Assembly: GCA_015179045.1 (NCBI GenBank)
Contig: WHUZ01000007.1
Span: 620,001 to 684,000 of the forward strand
Length of the DNA: 64,000 bases
Direction: 5' to 3'
DNA from: Kalaharituber pfeilii
Taxonomy: Eukaryota; Ascomycota; Pezizomycetes; Pezizales; Pezizaceae
The position numbers were made by a program, and so were the translations under genes. Below, piece by piece: positions 12,801 through 25,861 of the stretch. Position 1 is the first letter of the stretch; every line of letters starts with the position of its first letter. The notes below the pieces were generated by a model. It was not told where the DNA came from, searched no databases, and saw only the letters and a list, made by a program, of their open reading frames with translations.

Positions 12801-15800
12801 CATCCAAAGTTTTGGGCATGTTGAGAGACAAGTATAAAAAGTAAATTGTCATGGTGGATTATAGTGGGACAATATTCAGCGTTGGTTACGAGACTCATGG
12901 GACAATATTGTTGGTCTCACAGACTAAGTATAGTTCCCCGGTCTTGATATATTGGTTCCTGCCGATCCAGCACCATACCGTTACATGTATGGTGGCGGTT
13001 GTTAGTCTCATGTACAGCTTTCGGGTCTTCGGATGAGAACTAGGCGGTTGTAGCTTGTTCTTTAATGTCTAGTTTGATGACTAAGCATGTACTTGAATAC
13101 TGCCAACCTGAATCGCCAGGTGTAAGCCAGCCCTCCTAGCGCAGATATCTGATGACTCAGCATGCTTTTTACAGGTCTCTGTCCCTCTGACACGGTCACC
13201 ATATTTTTTGCAATATGACATGATTTTAGCGCAAGAGTATAACCCAGTTAGAAGAGATTGGAGAAGAAAACGGGCTTTGCATGTATGAATAAGTATGTTG
13301 GTGGTAGATCTAGTAATCAAAACGGGCAGAGCAGAGAAGCTCAAATGCCCCCTCCCCTCCCCAAAAAAAAAGCTGGCAACGAGTGTATTACTCGAACCAG
13401 ATATGACAAATGCACCGAGCTATTGACCTAGGAGACAAGCCTTGTTACAAGAGAGATAGAGTACAAGTACTTAGTCTAAGTCTTTAACCAGAGGTACTGT
13501 AGTATAGCTGGAAGCGAGATACAAAGTGGTAGCCTTGGTTACTAGATCGAAGGGTCGGGTGCCGAGACTTTCTGGTTGCGATGAATAGTCCCATGAAGTG
13601 GTCTTGGCGTTTAGTACATAACCTGGTAAACTTGAACTACCGGACTCAACTCTTCATGAGACTATCAACAGCTAAGTGCTTACTCTTATAACATCAAACT
13701 TGACTCATGTCTTACAATTTATAACCCCCGAAGGTCAAATTAAAATTGTCGTAGTAAGTGTTACGACCGCGTATACTTATATACTACTTGCTGCACTACC
13801 TAGTGTACATCAAGGCTACATTCCGACGGTCAATATGGGTTTAGCAATTGTCAGGATTAAGTACACATCAATGTCTTGATGACGAAACATACGATTACTA
13901 TAGCTTCGTGGACGATAGTGGTGAAGATCCTGATTATTCCGACTCATATGAATTATTTCCGAATACCTCGAAGAAGGGATTGCTTTCTGTAAAAGTGTGC
14001 CTATATGCTGCCTGTTACTACCACTCTGCTGTAATAGGGATGAATCTTTTGAAGATTTAGACGCTAATGAGGCATTCAAGAGGATTTTCTAGCAGTACTT
14101 GCAGCTATCCATGGATTCAAAAAGAGTAAGAAGCGGGGACGAAGAGCTGAGGAAGCTCGTACGCTCACGAAATTCGCGTGCCGATGAGTGAAGCAATTCA
14201 AAAATATATAAAGCTAATCTCCAAGCAGCGCAAAAGCGCTAAAAGTTCTGTAAAGCAGACTATTCGGATAGACGGTGGAATCTATCCTGTATGGAAAGTG
14301 CTAGGAGAAATTCACAAGGAAAAGGAGATCAGAAGAAATGCTTCATATCATGGCTTATAACAGCTCACAGTAGGCCAGAAGAGTTCCATCAGTGGTTCGA
14401 GTGTGCGAGAATGAGTACCAAACTGGCGGCGGGGGCAAAGAAAGTCAGGTACAGAGTTAGAATCTTTTACCTGGCCTCTCAGGGTTCTGCCTTCTCCATC
14501 GCATTGTGCTGCTTTATCAATGCTATTATCCGATTGACAAGCTCCAACACCTCTTCACGCTAGTTTAAATCCTCATATACAGTATTTCGGCAAGTTTGAT
14601 TTGAGCATCCACAGTATCGGGATGTAAACCGAGAATAGTATGAAAACAGTTTTCAGCGTCTTTATGATAACATTCCCTATTTCTTTATAGCACTTTACCA
14701 TATTAGGCCAAAGCTGGGGTCTTCAGCCAGCCTGTTCAGGACATGAATTACCCTAAACGGATTTCCAGATTCGGGTACAAAGAGGAGTCCATAGCAGCAT
14801 GGGCAGGGCTGGCTGGATTGATAGATATCACAAGACCTTGTCGACAGCTATAAACATCAGCCTTTTGAGAGCCACAACATATACCTCTCGACGGCGCATC
14901 ATGCGGCAGAACTGACTCAATTGACAGATATGATAAGGGGGCCTAGCCGACGGAGCATGTGGCAGAATTGGACAATTGACAGGTTTGACAGGCCACTTTG
15001 GACGGCAAAACATATGGCAGGAGGGGCTTTTTTGACGGCAGCATACCACACAATGTACAGCGCGAGAGACATAATGGCATGGTCGTGATGGTAGTAGGAG
15101 GGGTGTGAGTATATAGGACAGCATAGATGGCAATATAAATAAGCAAGGCATTCGTAGGTAATATGGTTACGAGAGCTGTTTCCGCATGGTGGTTGAGGGA
15201 GGCTGTGTCCAGACGCTCAGTGTCCTGTGTTGGCATCATGAGCAGAACAGGTGCATCAAGGCACCCATGATGCCGGTAATGTCCAGGACGTCAATAACTC
15301 TTTTCAGTGGAAGCAACTCGGTCATCACGCCTTGGCTATGGTCCTAGAACGCAGGTTTTTTCTTGCTGACGTTAAAGAAGCTGAAGATATTTATTTGAGT
15401 TGAAAGGACTTAATCATAACTAACATTCCACACTTAACAATACTATTCTATGAATCAGCGCTGAAAATGTCGGATGAGCACCTTCCCTCATCTCCAGGGA
15501 GGTGGGATCAAGTACAAGCAGCATATATACGCAATACCAGCAAGAGAAGTTAGTGAGCTGAAGTGATCTGAGAAGGAAGCAGAACTTAGCAATTATCATA
15601 AGTACGCTGGTCTGGATATGGCAATAGACTGTTGATATGAACGTTTTCACAGACCACAGTTAAAATTTGTCAATTATGAGCCTCATTATATTTGGCCTGT
15701 CTTATCGCAGACGACGGCTATCTTGCCGTTTCTTGGCCATGTACAAGATTATTCGTCCTATATCCTCCTGGTCTGTTAGTCCGCTTCGATGCATACTGGG

Positions 15801-18127
15801 AAGATCTACCTACCTTGGATAATTCTGAATCACTTGGGTTCAATCTTCAATTCAGTTGCTATGGGTGGCCTTCCCAGCAATCTGGAGCGGCTTTGAGCCA
15901 ATGATCTCGTCAGGCGGTGTATCTCGTTCCTGGTAGTCCCAAGACACGAAGCAGTTGGTAGATTGCGAACTTGGACAGTTAGCGTGAGGTTGGAGCTGCT
16001 TCTTTCAAGCATATATAGGTAATCCAATATGCCAAAAAAAGAAGCGAGAGCTTTCGTAATGTTACCTCCTGAGGCTTTCTTGCACATAGCATGACGAAAA
16101 CTTTGGCAGATTACCTGTCCGCCTCAAGTGCATTTTGCTTTTGTACCGCTATCGACTACGTGTAAGAAAGCGCTGGAGAATATCTAGTCTGGCAAGGGGT
16201 CATCATGTAAGCGGGCTAGTCATGCTATCATGCTCCAGGGGACAGCGGTATTGCGGGAGGGAAATTCGAGGGGGTGGGGGGGGGGGGGGAAGGCATAGAG
16301 CAAGTGTGCAGTGCCAAAGCAGGCTCTGAACGTGCTCAATATATGAGTCGGCTGGGAGGCATTAGGTTTGCATGCAGTTTTGCTGTCTGTCGGCCGCGCA
16401 GGAGCAGAGTACTCTACATGCTCGTGGGGAGCAGGTCCTGGGAGCCGGCAGGCATCCACGCTGCGACCCCATTGGCGGCCCCTCTGCCCTCAGCACGTCT
16501 CTCAGCATGTATGTACACCCTCGCCGCCGGCCTGTATCCTTCGCTGCTGGCCGCGAGATGCTTCCGCGGCGTTGCTGGGCGAGGCCGTGGACGTGGACGA
16601 GGGGCAGCGCAGGGCTAGCGCGTGCGTAGTCTGGCAATGGGCCGGCAGGCAGAGGAGCAGAGAGGAATTCGAGCAGCTTGCGGGCATAGCGGGCGCAGCG
16701 GGCAGCAGAATTCGTGGTGTGGTTACGGGATTCGTGCGGGTGCGTCCCCAGCGTGGTGTTTTTCTGCGTCGTGCCCTCCCTCCTGCTACACCCTGCTATA
16801 CCTGCTCTTAATGTTCTAACTGCCCTCGCCCTCGCCCTCGCACTCGCCCTCGCACTCGCTGCCTGCTGCCTTGCAGCTTCGCCGCTCCGCCTGTACTGCG
16901 TCTTCTCTGCTTCGCTGCTCGCTCCTGCGCGCCCCCCTCTGACCTGGCCCCGCCGCTCTACCTCTCTCCATCGCCGTGATTGCTGTCACTCAGTCCCTCT
17001 TGCTCTCAGCGCCGCCCGCAACTGCGACAACTTCGCTAACTGCACTACCGCTTGATTTCTAACTCGAATCCATCATCCCTCTTCCCCCACCCCCAAAAAA
17101 GTCTGACCCAGCCCAGCCCAGCCCACCGCCCCCTGCACTCAAAATTTCCCAAACCCAAACCCACACACCACCGCAGGACAGACCTCCCACCTACTACTCT
17201 TCCTTCCTCCAACTTGCATCCTATCCAACAACAGTTGCCTTCAACGATTCCACCACAAAAAGATTATCGTCCCCATCTCCGAGAACGAGAGCCACACACA
17301 GAATCGAGGGAAAAAAAAAAAAAAAAAAGGGAAAAACCAAAAAAGACAAAAACACACACAAAAAAAAAAAAAAAACAGGGAGACATTACCGCACACACTA
17401 ACCACTCACAACGCACTTCCTCTTCCCGTCGTATCCTAGATCTGTTTGTTCCATCTTCACCCCTCTAGTCCTACACAGTAATCATCGCGTACTCTATACT
17501 CTCGTCCTGCTACGTGACGTTCCGCAATAGCACTATCTTAATCAATCACATTACCCTCCACCCCCCCCGTGGTGACTTCTCAGCCTCGCGAGCTGTTGAT
17601 TCAACTGGCAACAGTCCTTCATTATCCCTATCGGCCCGACACTATAATCGAGTTCCCGGATAGACGACTCTCCTGTTGTACTGCAAAGATCCAACTGACA
17701 TCTCCACTTGCTTCCGCTTCTGCCGGTCCCTTTGCGACACTTTCTTTTCCTATTTTGCTTCCCAATCAGAGTTTGTTACATCACGCATCTACTTGCTGCG
17801 ACTTTCAGTGGCTCGAACTAGCACTTTTGCATCTCAGCGAGTGCAAACCTAAACCTCAACATAGGATCTTATCAACCTGCAGCAAACCTATTCGACTGTA
17901 CTTGACTTCCACAGATTCGGTATGTACTTCATGATTAGCTGGCTGTTTCTGAAAATTTTCTGCTGGGGAGATTGTTCTGGTAAACTGTAAGAGGGTTCTA
18001 ATGCGCGGAATTTCTACAGCAGTAGAACAAGGTCATTCGTTTCATTTTCATCATTACCTCTTCGGTAACTGTTGACTCCGTTCAATAATACATCCTCGTC
18101 TTGCTTGAATCTCGGTGCTAAACTAGC
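9818..18127. other. 8.3-kb divergent intergenic region between VTS1 and PP1
   Basis: It holds the upstream regions of two divergent genes and no supportable gene. The block 10950-11460 is GC-rich with a (GGGGGTGGT)n tract at about 10970-11010. AT-richer sequence with decayed frames follows (11.5-16.1 kb), including a weak acidic, transposon-like segment at about 13.85-14.55 kb. The block 16.2-17.05 kb is GC-rich with a G run at about 16272-16289 and (CTCGCC)n at about 16824-16860. Sequence at 17.05-17.9 kb is C/A-rich with two A runs near 17311-17328 and 17361-17375, which looks like a long PP1 leader. Overlapping long frames on both strands in the GC blocks are composition effects. Confidence 0.6.
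17920..18126 (+). other. Possible 5'-UTR intron of the PP1 gene
   Basis: A strong donor (G then GTATGT at 17920) lies in a C-rich leader. A TAG acceptor ends at 18126, one base before the ATG of PP1 at 18128. The 207-nt interval is T-rich, unlike the leader before it. No transcript evidence exists here, so this is inference from splice signals only. Confidence 0.4.
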
Positions 18128-19293
<1,166 letters not shown>

Positions 19294-21920
19294 TTATGAA
19301 GAGTAATGTACAAGGTTTGCTAGAGATTGGTCGATGGCCTGATATTGCAACTATCGGTTGGAGGTTTTCTGTGATCAATCAGTGGAAGGATGCGTTTAAT
19401 CGGTCAGGGGCATTATGCTCCCGTTGGGGAACCATTCGGTTTTGTTAGTTGTTTGTGCTTGTTGTACCAGTGCGTTTCTGAAGATTGGGGAATTTGATGG
19501 TAGCTTCCTGGTGAAATTATAACGATGTGAGTGAGTGATGAAAATCCGCGGGATGTTGTCTCTCCTCTTCTCTCTAGGCGACTCTACCATAGGTGCTAGG
19601 TCTTTTTCCTCTTTTATTTCTTTCCCTTTTCTTATTATTTACGATGATGTTGCTGTAGTTCTGGGGCTGAGAAGTTAAATACTTTTCCTTGAGTGGATTT
19701 TCGTTCTCTGTCGGAAGTTTGGGGTTAGTCTCGTTTCTGGGAAAAGCCTTATGAAACATATTTTTGAAGAGCAACTCACGACAGAAACCGGACAGTGGAA
19801 TAGACAGCGGCACTTCTTGTTTTTACTCCTTCAACCCATCACCAGTTAAGCTATCACCTCAATAACCTTCTTCGCCATTACCCCTAGCCTTATCCCCCAC
19901 ATTATCCTTACCCTGGGAGCAATGGTCATGTATAGGTAGCGCACAATTCCTAGTAACATTGATTGTAATAGATGGTGAAGATAGATTGTATAATCCTAGT
20001 CCGTCCTCCAGCCTATCTGTCACTTTCACAGGATCTGCAACTGTAATATATCCTGTTCAACTTTTAAAGGTCGCCCTGGATAAAATTATCACGGTATAAT
20101 GCTTGTAGATAACGGTCCAAAATTTTGTACTGTTCAAACTTCCCCATTCCACTGAGAAGACTTTGTGTATTGCCTTCAACACCAACCCTCATGTATTATA
20201 GCTAATGTTGACGAAAAATCTCTAAGTAAATAAATAAGCCTTTGTAGGAAAAAGAAATAAAAAAAAAAAAAAAAAAAAAAAAAACTAAATTTGGTTCTCT
20301 CACTTGCTAATTACTAAGATCTCAATAGGAACTATCAAGTTACCTTAATATCAAGAACACTCTCAGTGCCTCAATGTATACTCCGTAGAGGGATAGAGAT
20401 TCCACACCTGTCCAGGGTCAAGCATGTGCGATGTTTTACATATTAGTCCGTTTCGTTATCGGCCCCCGAGTTTCCAACAACTGCATGTGGGGCATTGGCA
20501 TTGATGTGGCGGAGAGCACGTGACGAGGCGAGATCTCCCTATCGTTGTCACCAAAGCTGCCAACGATGGGCGCTAGAGCGAGGTAGGGAATAATATAAAG
20601 CTTGGCGGTGGGAACTTATGTATGATATGATAGCGGGAATTTGGGTATAGGAAGGTGGGCTGGTGGAGTTTGCTGCTCTCCGATGCGGGTGGGGAGAATG
20701 CGAGGCGGCTCCGCAAATTCACGTCCTCATACAAACTTTGCCATTCACCAGAAGTATTATGGTTTTGAAATTGAACAAGGGATGATCTCTATCTGAGTTA
20801 TGGTTGAATTTGGTTGCGCCGCCCCCGCGTATACCTGTCCGGCATCTCCCTCCCCCGCGCTCCCTCCACTTCCACGTTTCCCCTGCCTGTTCTCCCCCAT
20901 TGCCTCCCGAAGTTGAAGCGCAAATACTCCAGCAGTCTCCACAAAACACTCGGGAGGTAAAAACCAAGTTGGACACGAAATTTGAGGCTTTTTATACTGC
21001 AGATGATCGGTAGCATTTGGGTCCCAGAAGGGCTAAGCTGCTAGTACTCTCATGTGATTCGTTCAACTATGTTAGCACTCTATGTTTTCTTTCTACCCGA
21101 TATGCCATCCGGACAATAGGGAAGCACCGTTTCTTTTATCTATGTTCTTCTTTCACCTGAATCAATGCGTACGTATGGACGTTGGATGAAGGCGAACAAT
21201 TAACAAAAGAAACCCGGGGGCCCATTTACAATCAAACTCAACTTGGTACGAGCTACCCCTTTCCCGTTTCATAGTTCAAGGATTTGGACTTCAGCCCTAG
21301 CTAGATGGGAGGCTAACTAATCACAAAAGCCAACTGCTCCCCAGACGAGATTGTGGAGACTCGATTGGCAGATATGGCAACTCAAGCGGAGCAATAATTC
21401 ACGCACTTTTTTTTCCTGTGAGAAGCTCCAATGCAAGTAAGAAAGGTAATGGGAAATAAGAATGGGGGAAAATTGCAGCCACTCAGGTTTGATGGGCGGT
21501 GACTGGTTCGAGCTTGATAAAAAAATTGCGGCTAAGGCATGTTACACACATGCAATTTTGTTCTCGTTCCCGGACGTGCATTCAAGCTTTCCTGAAAACC
21601 CCAAAAAAGGCAAGACAATACTGTGCTTAGTATCTGTAGGAGAAAACCCTAGCAAAAATGCACAGGCTCCTGTTTAATGCCATCAATGTTTTTAAAGAAA
21701 CTGCATTAGAATTAACTTAAATGTGTCACTACTGAATCTTATTCTAAATTGGACATTAACACATAAATTCTCTAGGTTGAAGAGTTAGTTACATGTGAAT
21801 GGAGAAAGAAGTCCCTATATTAGAAGATAACAATGAAATGTTGGTGTAGAAGTGATAGAATCTATTAGTTGCAATCCATGAAAACATGTCACTTTAGGGA
21901 TGTGAGCACGCCCTTCTAAC

Positions 21921-22037
21921 TAGAATAGTTTACGGGACTATTGCATCGTGCTTAAGACACTGTGTTGCTAATCAAAACCACTGATGGGATTGAACAGGAG
22001 TCTGTACATTCTTGCTGGCATTGAAAAGGGTTTCTCG
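21921..22037. repeat. Dispersed repeat fragment, paired with 7331-7440
   Basis: Second copy of the repeat described at 7331-7440, in the same orientation, with shared ATTGAACAGGAGTCTGT and flanking blocks. An A run of 16 nt lies about 130 bp downstream (22170-22185). No terminal repeats or target duplication were seen. Confidence 0.55.
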
Positions 22038-22647
22038 TATTTGTAGCTGCAGTCAGCTGCTTCCCCGCGTTGAGTCCTTGCTATAACAATCCCCACCAAC
22101 CAACTAACGAACTGAAAGGAGAACTGGAATAAATTTATGCCATCTCTTATAAATTGTTCTTGCTATAACAAAAAAAAAAAAAAAAGACCAATATGTAAGA
22201 AGCTGAAAACACTACATACTACTGGAAACTGACTTGTAAAACTCTTTTTTTCCAACTACTACCTGTACATATAGCCAATGTTCCGAATTCTTCAGAATCT
22301 CACATATAATAAGAGTCCAATAAGCTGTCCCCACAGCATAAATTAGTGTATCTTCTACTTAATGTGTACATCTTTTCCGATGAATTGGTTTCGAAAATCT
22401 GTCTTCTATGTTGTGGCTCCAGTCGCATGTTTGCAGATTTGCTGCTTCTCTAACGCTCGGCGCTTTCCTACCATTCGAGTTGCCATTTTGATACCACAGG
22501 TGAAGCTGATAGTTTACTTTCATAATATTTCCTACTTAGGCTATGCCCTTCATACCTACCTCGCTATCAGTTCTCTCAATGCAAAGGTCCACAGGTATTG
22601 GCCACTACTGTCGCTTACCTATTAGTGACCGAGCTGGTTTTAGTACG

Positions 22648-22748
22648 CTGCATAAATCGTATGCGCTATTCGCTCTTTTGGAATACGGCAAAATTCAAGC
22701 CACTTCGCACTATTCTAAAAGCCGAATAGCGCATATGTTTTTATGCAG
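22648..22748. repeat. Foldback (near-palindromic) element
   Basis: The arm CTGCATAAATCGTATGCGCT at 22648 onwards is mirrored by the inverse of CTGCATAAAAACATATGCGCT ending at 22748. Pairing continues through an ATTCGCTCTTTTGGAAT-like segment. A loop of about 27 nt separates arms of about 37 nt. It may be a tiny MITE or the end of a decayed element. Confidence 0.55.
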
Positions 22749-24449
22749 AATTCCAATACTTCCGAACCAGCGTGACGGATCTCTTGGCGCTCCTCCTTCC
22801 TACAGTTCTACATGCAATATCTCTGGTGCTAGCAGCATCAGGTAAATTACAGAATACAGCAGGCGTGCCTGAATATTTGAAGGGTATTTGACAGCCACAC
22901 AATATATACACCTTTTTTTAATTCAGTGATACGCAGAGAAAGTATGGTATTCTACCCCCTCCTGCATAACATCGGATAGCACACACTTATTAGTATACAG
23001 TCACTGAGCAAAGTCTTGGTGAAAGCGATCTGAGCGCATGCGGTGACAGGGTCCATATGAACAAAAATTGAAATATCTCAACCATCAGTGACCCGATTAA
23101 CGTATAACTTGAACAGGCGGCAGTATATAGGGTATGGAAAAAGCTACAGTGGAGGAAGGGTCTATAGCACAATAGTCAATGCTGTAGCATTGAAAGAAAC
23201 TGCTTGGTTACTGGAGACTGCATACAAAAACCACTACTTTTTAAGCTCTATACACTGCTACTATTATAATCAGATATATAAAGGTGATTCTTTATAGAAC
23301 AGATGATACCTAGAATTTTATAATTCCGGTGGTAGAACTGCATTTCGAGCTCTGGGTTTGGCGAGCAAAAATTACAAATCTTGAAAATGCCAAGACTATC
23401 AAATTCCCATACAAAATTGACGTTTTGAGACATAAAATTGGTACGTAAAAATTAATAGCTCTCCACAGAACCCATAACATCATGGAAAAAATATTAAAAT
23501 ATGAAATAGGATTGAATCAGGACATATTTTCATACCAGAGCATATCAGGAACAAAAAGGTTTTCCTCATGGAGAGCAAAAAAATTACTATTACTTATTCT
23601 TTCATTAATGATGTATATATTTGACTGCAGTTATTGTCATGGCTCCTCCTTGTGCTATGTGATGCTATGGGCAAAGCTCTACAAACCGCAGGTGCAAGTT
23701 TCGTAATTGCACTGTTGGACCAGGAGATATGAGCGTTTGAAGCAGCGCAAGCATGCACTCGGAGGTGCCAAGAAAAGTGGCGTCACCAAGACTTCTGCTC
23801 AGTGACTGTACTTATAGCTATTCTTAACTACAGTAGCTTCTCGCACTCTTAAGTGACTATAGAAGCAGGTAGCTAACTTAAATAGTTATAGGATAAGGTT
23901 GGTGTGGATTTATTTGACGACTGCATCAGCTCGATGCCTTGTTCAACGCCTCCCAACGGATTGATTGAGGGTTCGTAGAGCACGGTTAATCAGACTCATT
24001 CAGGTTTGTTTGATTGCTATTGATATTCCATACATCAAATAGGACAGCCGCTGTTTACGGGTTGAATAAATTGGTTTCAATGCAGTGAGGAGGGCCTCAC
24101 TGAAAAGTAGTGAGGAGCGAATTGGAAGGTTAGTTTTATTCGACGTTGTAGTTTCGTGCATGTAATTATATCCGATGTAACGGGGATGGCAACTTCGCTC
24201 CGATTCTGTCACGTCCGTATTGCATTATTAGGTTGCAGTAATCGCCCCCAAACCAAACAAACAAACCAAAAAAAAGATAGGTTGCTGATCGTTTATTTGT
24301 CACGTGGCAATTATCCCTTTTAGTTATTTCACTGAATTGGAAAAGGCCAACGGTCAAATAATGGTATATCATAACGCCTTCCCTTTTAAGTGACTAAACC
24401 GTTTCAGAGATTGGCCATATGTTTTTCGTCATACTGGCAGTGGCACTTT

Positions 24450-24511
24450 TTGTTCTCTCCTCCTGCAAAATTAGGCACCTTTGTTCTCTCCTCCTGCAAA
24501 ATTAGGCACCG
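24450..24511. repeat. 31-bp tandem duplication
   Basis: Two adjacent, essentially identical 31-bp units, each containing TGTTCTCTCCTCCTGCAAAA followed by TTAGGCACC. They lie just beyond the stop codon of the thioesterase-like gene, in its probable 3' UTR. Confidence 0.85.
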
Positions 24512-24546
24512 CTGCACTTTCAGTACTGTACATATGGATCATTTGA

Positions 24547-25861
24547 TCATTTCATCTCCTCTCTTCCTAACACCCTATGCTCGAGATCATCTACTTGCCT
24601 CTCTACTTCTTGTACGGCCTCCAGTGCATCCTGCATCGCCTCCTTCTGCAGCTGCAGTGTTAAGTCGAACTGCTTCCGCATCCAATCAGGCAAGGGCACT
24701 TTGCTAGCAGCATTGTAGTCATAGATTACAATGTCTTCCAGGCAACGAGCTGCAGGACGTTGTGTTTTTTCAGAGAGAACTAAAATTGATGATCAGTTCA
24801 ATTAGGACCGCAATTGAACAATTGAGAAGATGCTATTCATTGGGTCAACGAACTGATAACATGAAGAGCGAATGAATCCTTGCCGACTGAATTCAGTTTG
24901 TGATACACAGACACTTTGTCGGGCCGTTGCAATGGCTGGTAGTTCGTGGGGTTAGCAGATTGCCCTTGCCATTTCCCACAAGGCTCCAAGATGAAACTGA
25001 CGATTTTGTAGTCAACTTTGATGCTACTTATAATTAACCCAACATCTTTGGGTGTCCACAACATTTTCCAATCCTCTGCATGCTCTGGATCAATGTGCAA
25101 TGCATAGTTTAACGCCCAGGGTATGTGCACTAATTCAGTCCAAAATGCGTTTCTGGGTTGAAGTGGGGTGATGTTAGCATTCGCGCATCTTCGAAAAATT
25201 TCGAATTGAGAAATTTAATGAGAAACAGGGACTTATTACGTGACGTTATTATCATGTGCTTTAAGGGCGGCGCGTTAGCTTGCAAATTGATAACACGTAT
25301 AACGTGGATCAGTTACCCTTTCGGAGGTGTTAGAGTGAGTCTATATAAAACAGATATTGCAGGCTCCACTCACCATGGAATCCTACACTCACCCATGAGA
25401 TGTCAGTTCATGTAGATCCCATTATATCCACGCAGAGAAATTTATGTGTCGGGACCCACCATATCTTCCCACACTACGGAATGGCGGAACAACCCCCTTC
25501 TCTGTTCTGTTGTTAAAAATCCATCCGAACCTGCAACATACTCCCTCCAGTTTGTGGCCAGATTCTTCAGTAACGCTGCTACCTCCAGTGTCTCATCATG
25601 TTTTAATCCATGAAAAATACACTTTCCAATTCTTGCCTTTATTGTCGAAAGCCATTCGCTATTGAGAGTTTGTGAAGGGGTATTTGAAGGGGAAAATTTA
25701 AGAGATTGGTCGTTGGTATTGGAATATCTGGGAGCGCTAGAAAATGGCCTTGGACAAGGAAATGAGAAATAATTGCAATGGCTGGGTCTCAAACCACTGA
25801 AAGGTCTCGACAGAGCGCGTATCGACTGAGTAAAGCGGAGAACAATCAGCCTCGAGGCCAT
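24547..25861 (-). CDS. Mitochondrial hotdog-fold thioesterase-like protein
   Basis: Matches the fungal 4-hydroxybenzoyl-CoA-thioesterase-like family; the substrate is unknown. Exons inferred: 25460-25861, 25374-25382 (9 nt, Asp-Ser-Met), about 25240-25258, 25002-25152, 24854-24935 and 24547-24779, about 297 residues. An N-terminal Arg/Ser-rich presequence suggests mitochondria. Then come a helical ATNWREYVAGSDGFLT segment, the hotdog start VVWEDM-DSM, an HDNN loop (HVNN in relatives), WTELVHIPWALNYALHID, LWTPKDVGLIISSIKVDYK, PDKVSVYHKL and RPAARCLEDIVIYDY. The C-terminal tail looks coiled-coil. The later introns (24780-24853, 24936-25001, 25153-25239) are ordinary. The junction between the micro-exon and the HDNN exon is unresolved: the best donor at 25373 leaves the wrong phase, while a donor four bases further in restores it. 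The gene may be intact with unusual splicing, or lightly damaged. Confidence 0.8.

Larger units (their letters stand above)
19294..24546. other. Gene-poor region between convergent PP1 and thioesterase-like genes
   Basis: No supportable gene. It holds a 26-nt A run at 20259-20284, a GC-rich patch near 20815-20930, a second A run at 22170-22185, a dispersed repeat copy (21921-22037), a foldback (22648-22748) and a 31-bp tandem duplication (24450-24511). Sequence from about 23.0 to 23.7 kb is AT-rich with only short frames. Confidence 0.6.

Noticed and set aside
13848..14563. Short acidic and Lys-rich frames suggesting a transposon protein
   Set aside because: Frames are broken, do not join through good introns and show no catalytic motif, so no element could be named.
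16135..17055. Several 60-147-codon frames on both strands
   Set aside because: Open in four or more frames because of high GC; position and composition fit PP1 upstream or leader sequence.
17052..17468. 138-codon Pro/Lys-rich frame
   Set aside because: Made of C/A-rich leader and two A runs; no conserved feature.
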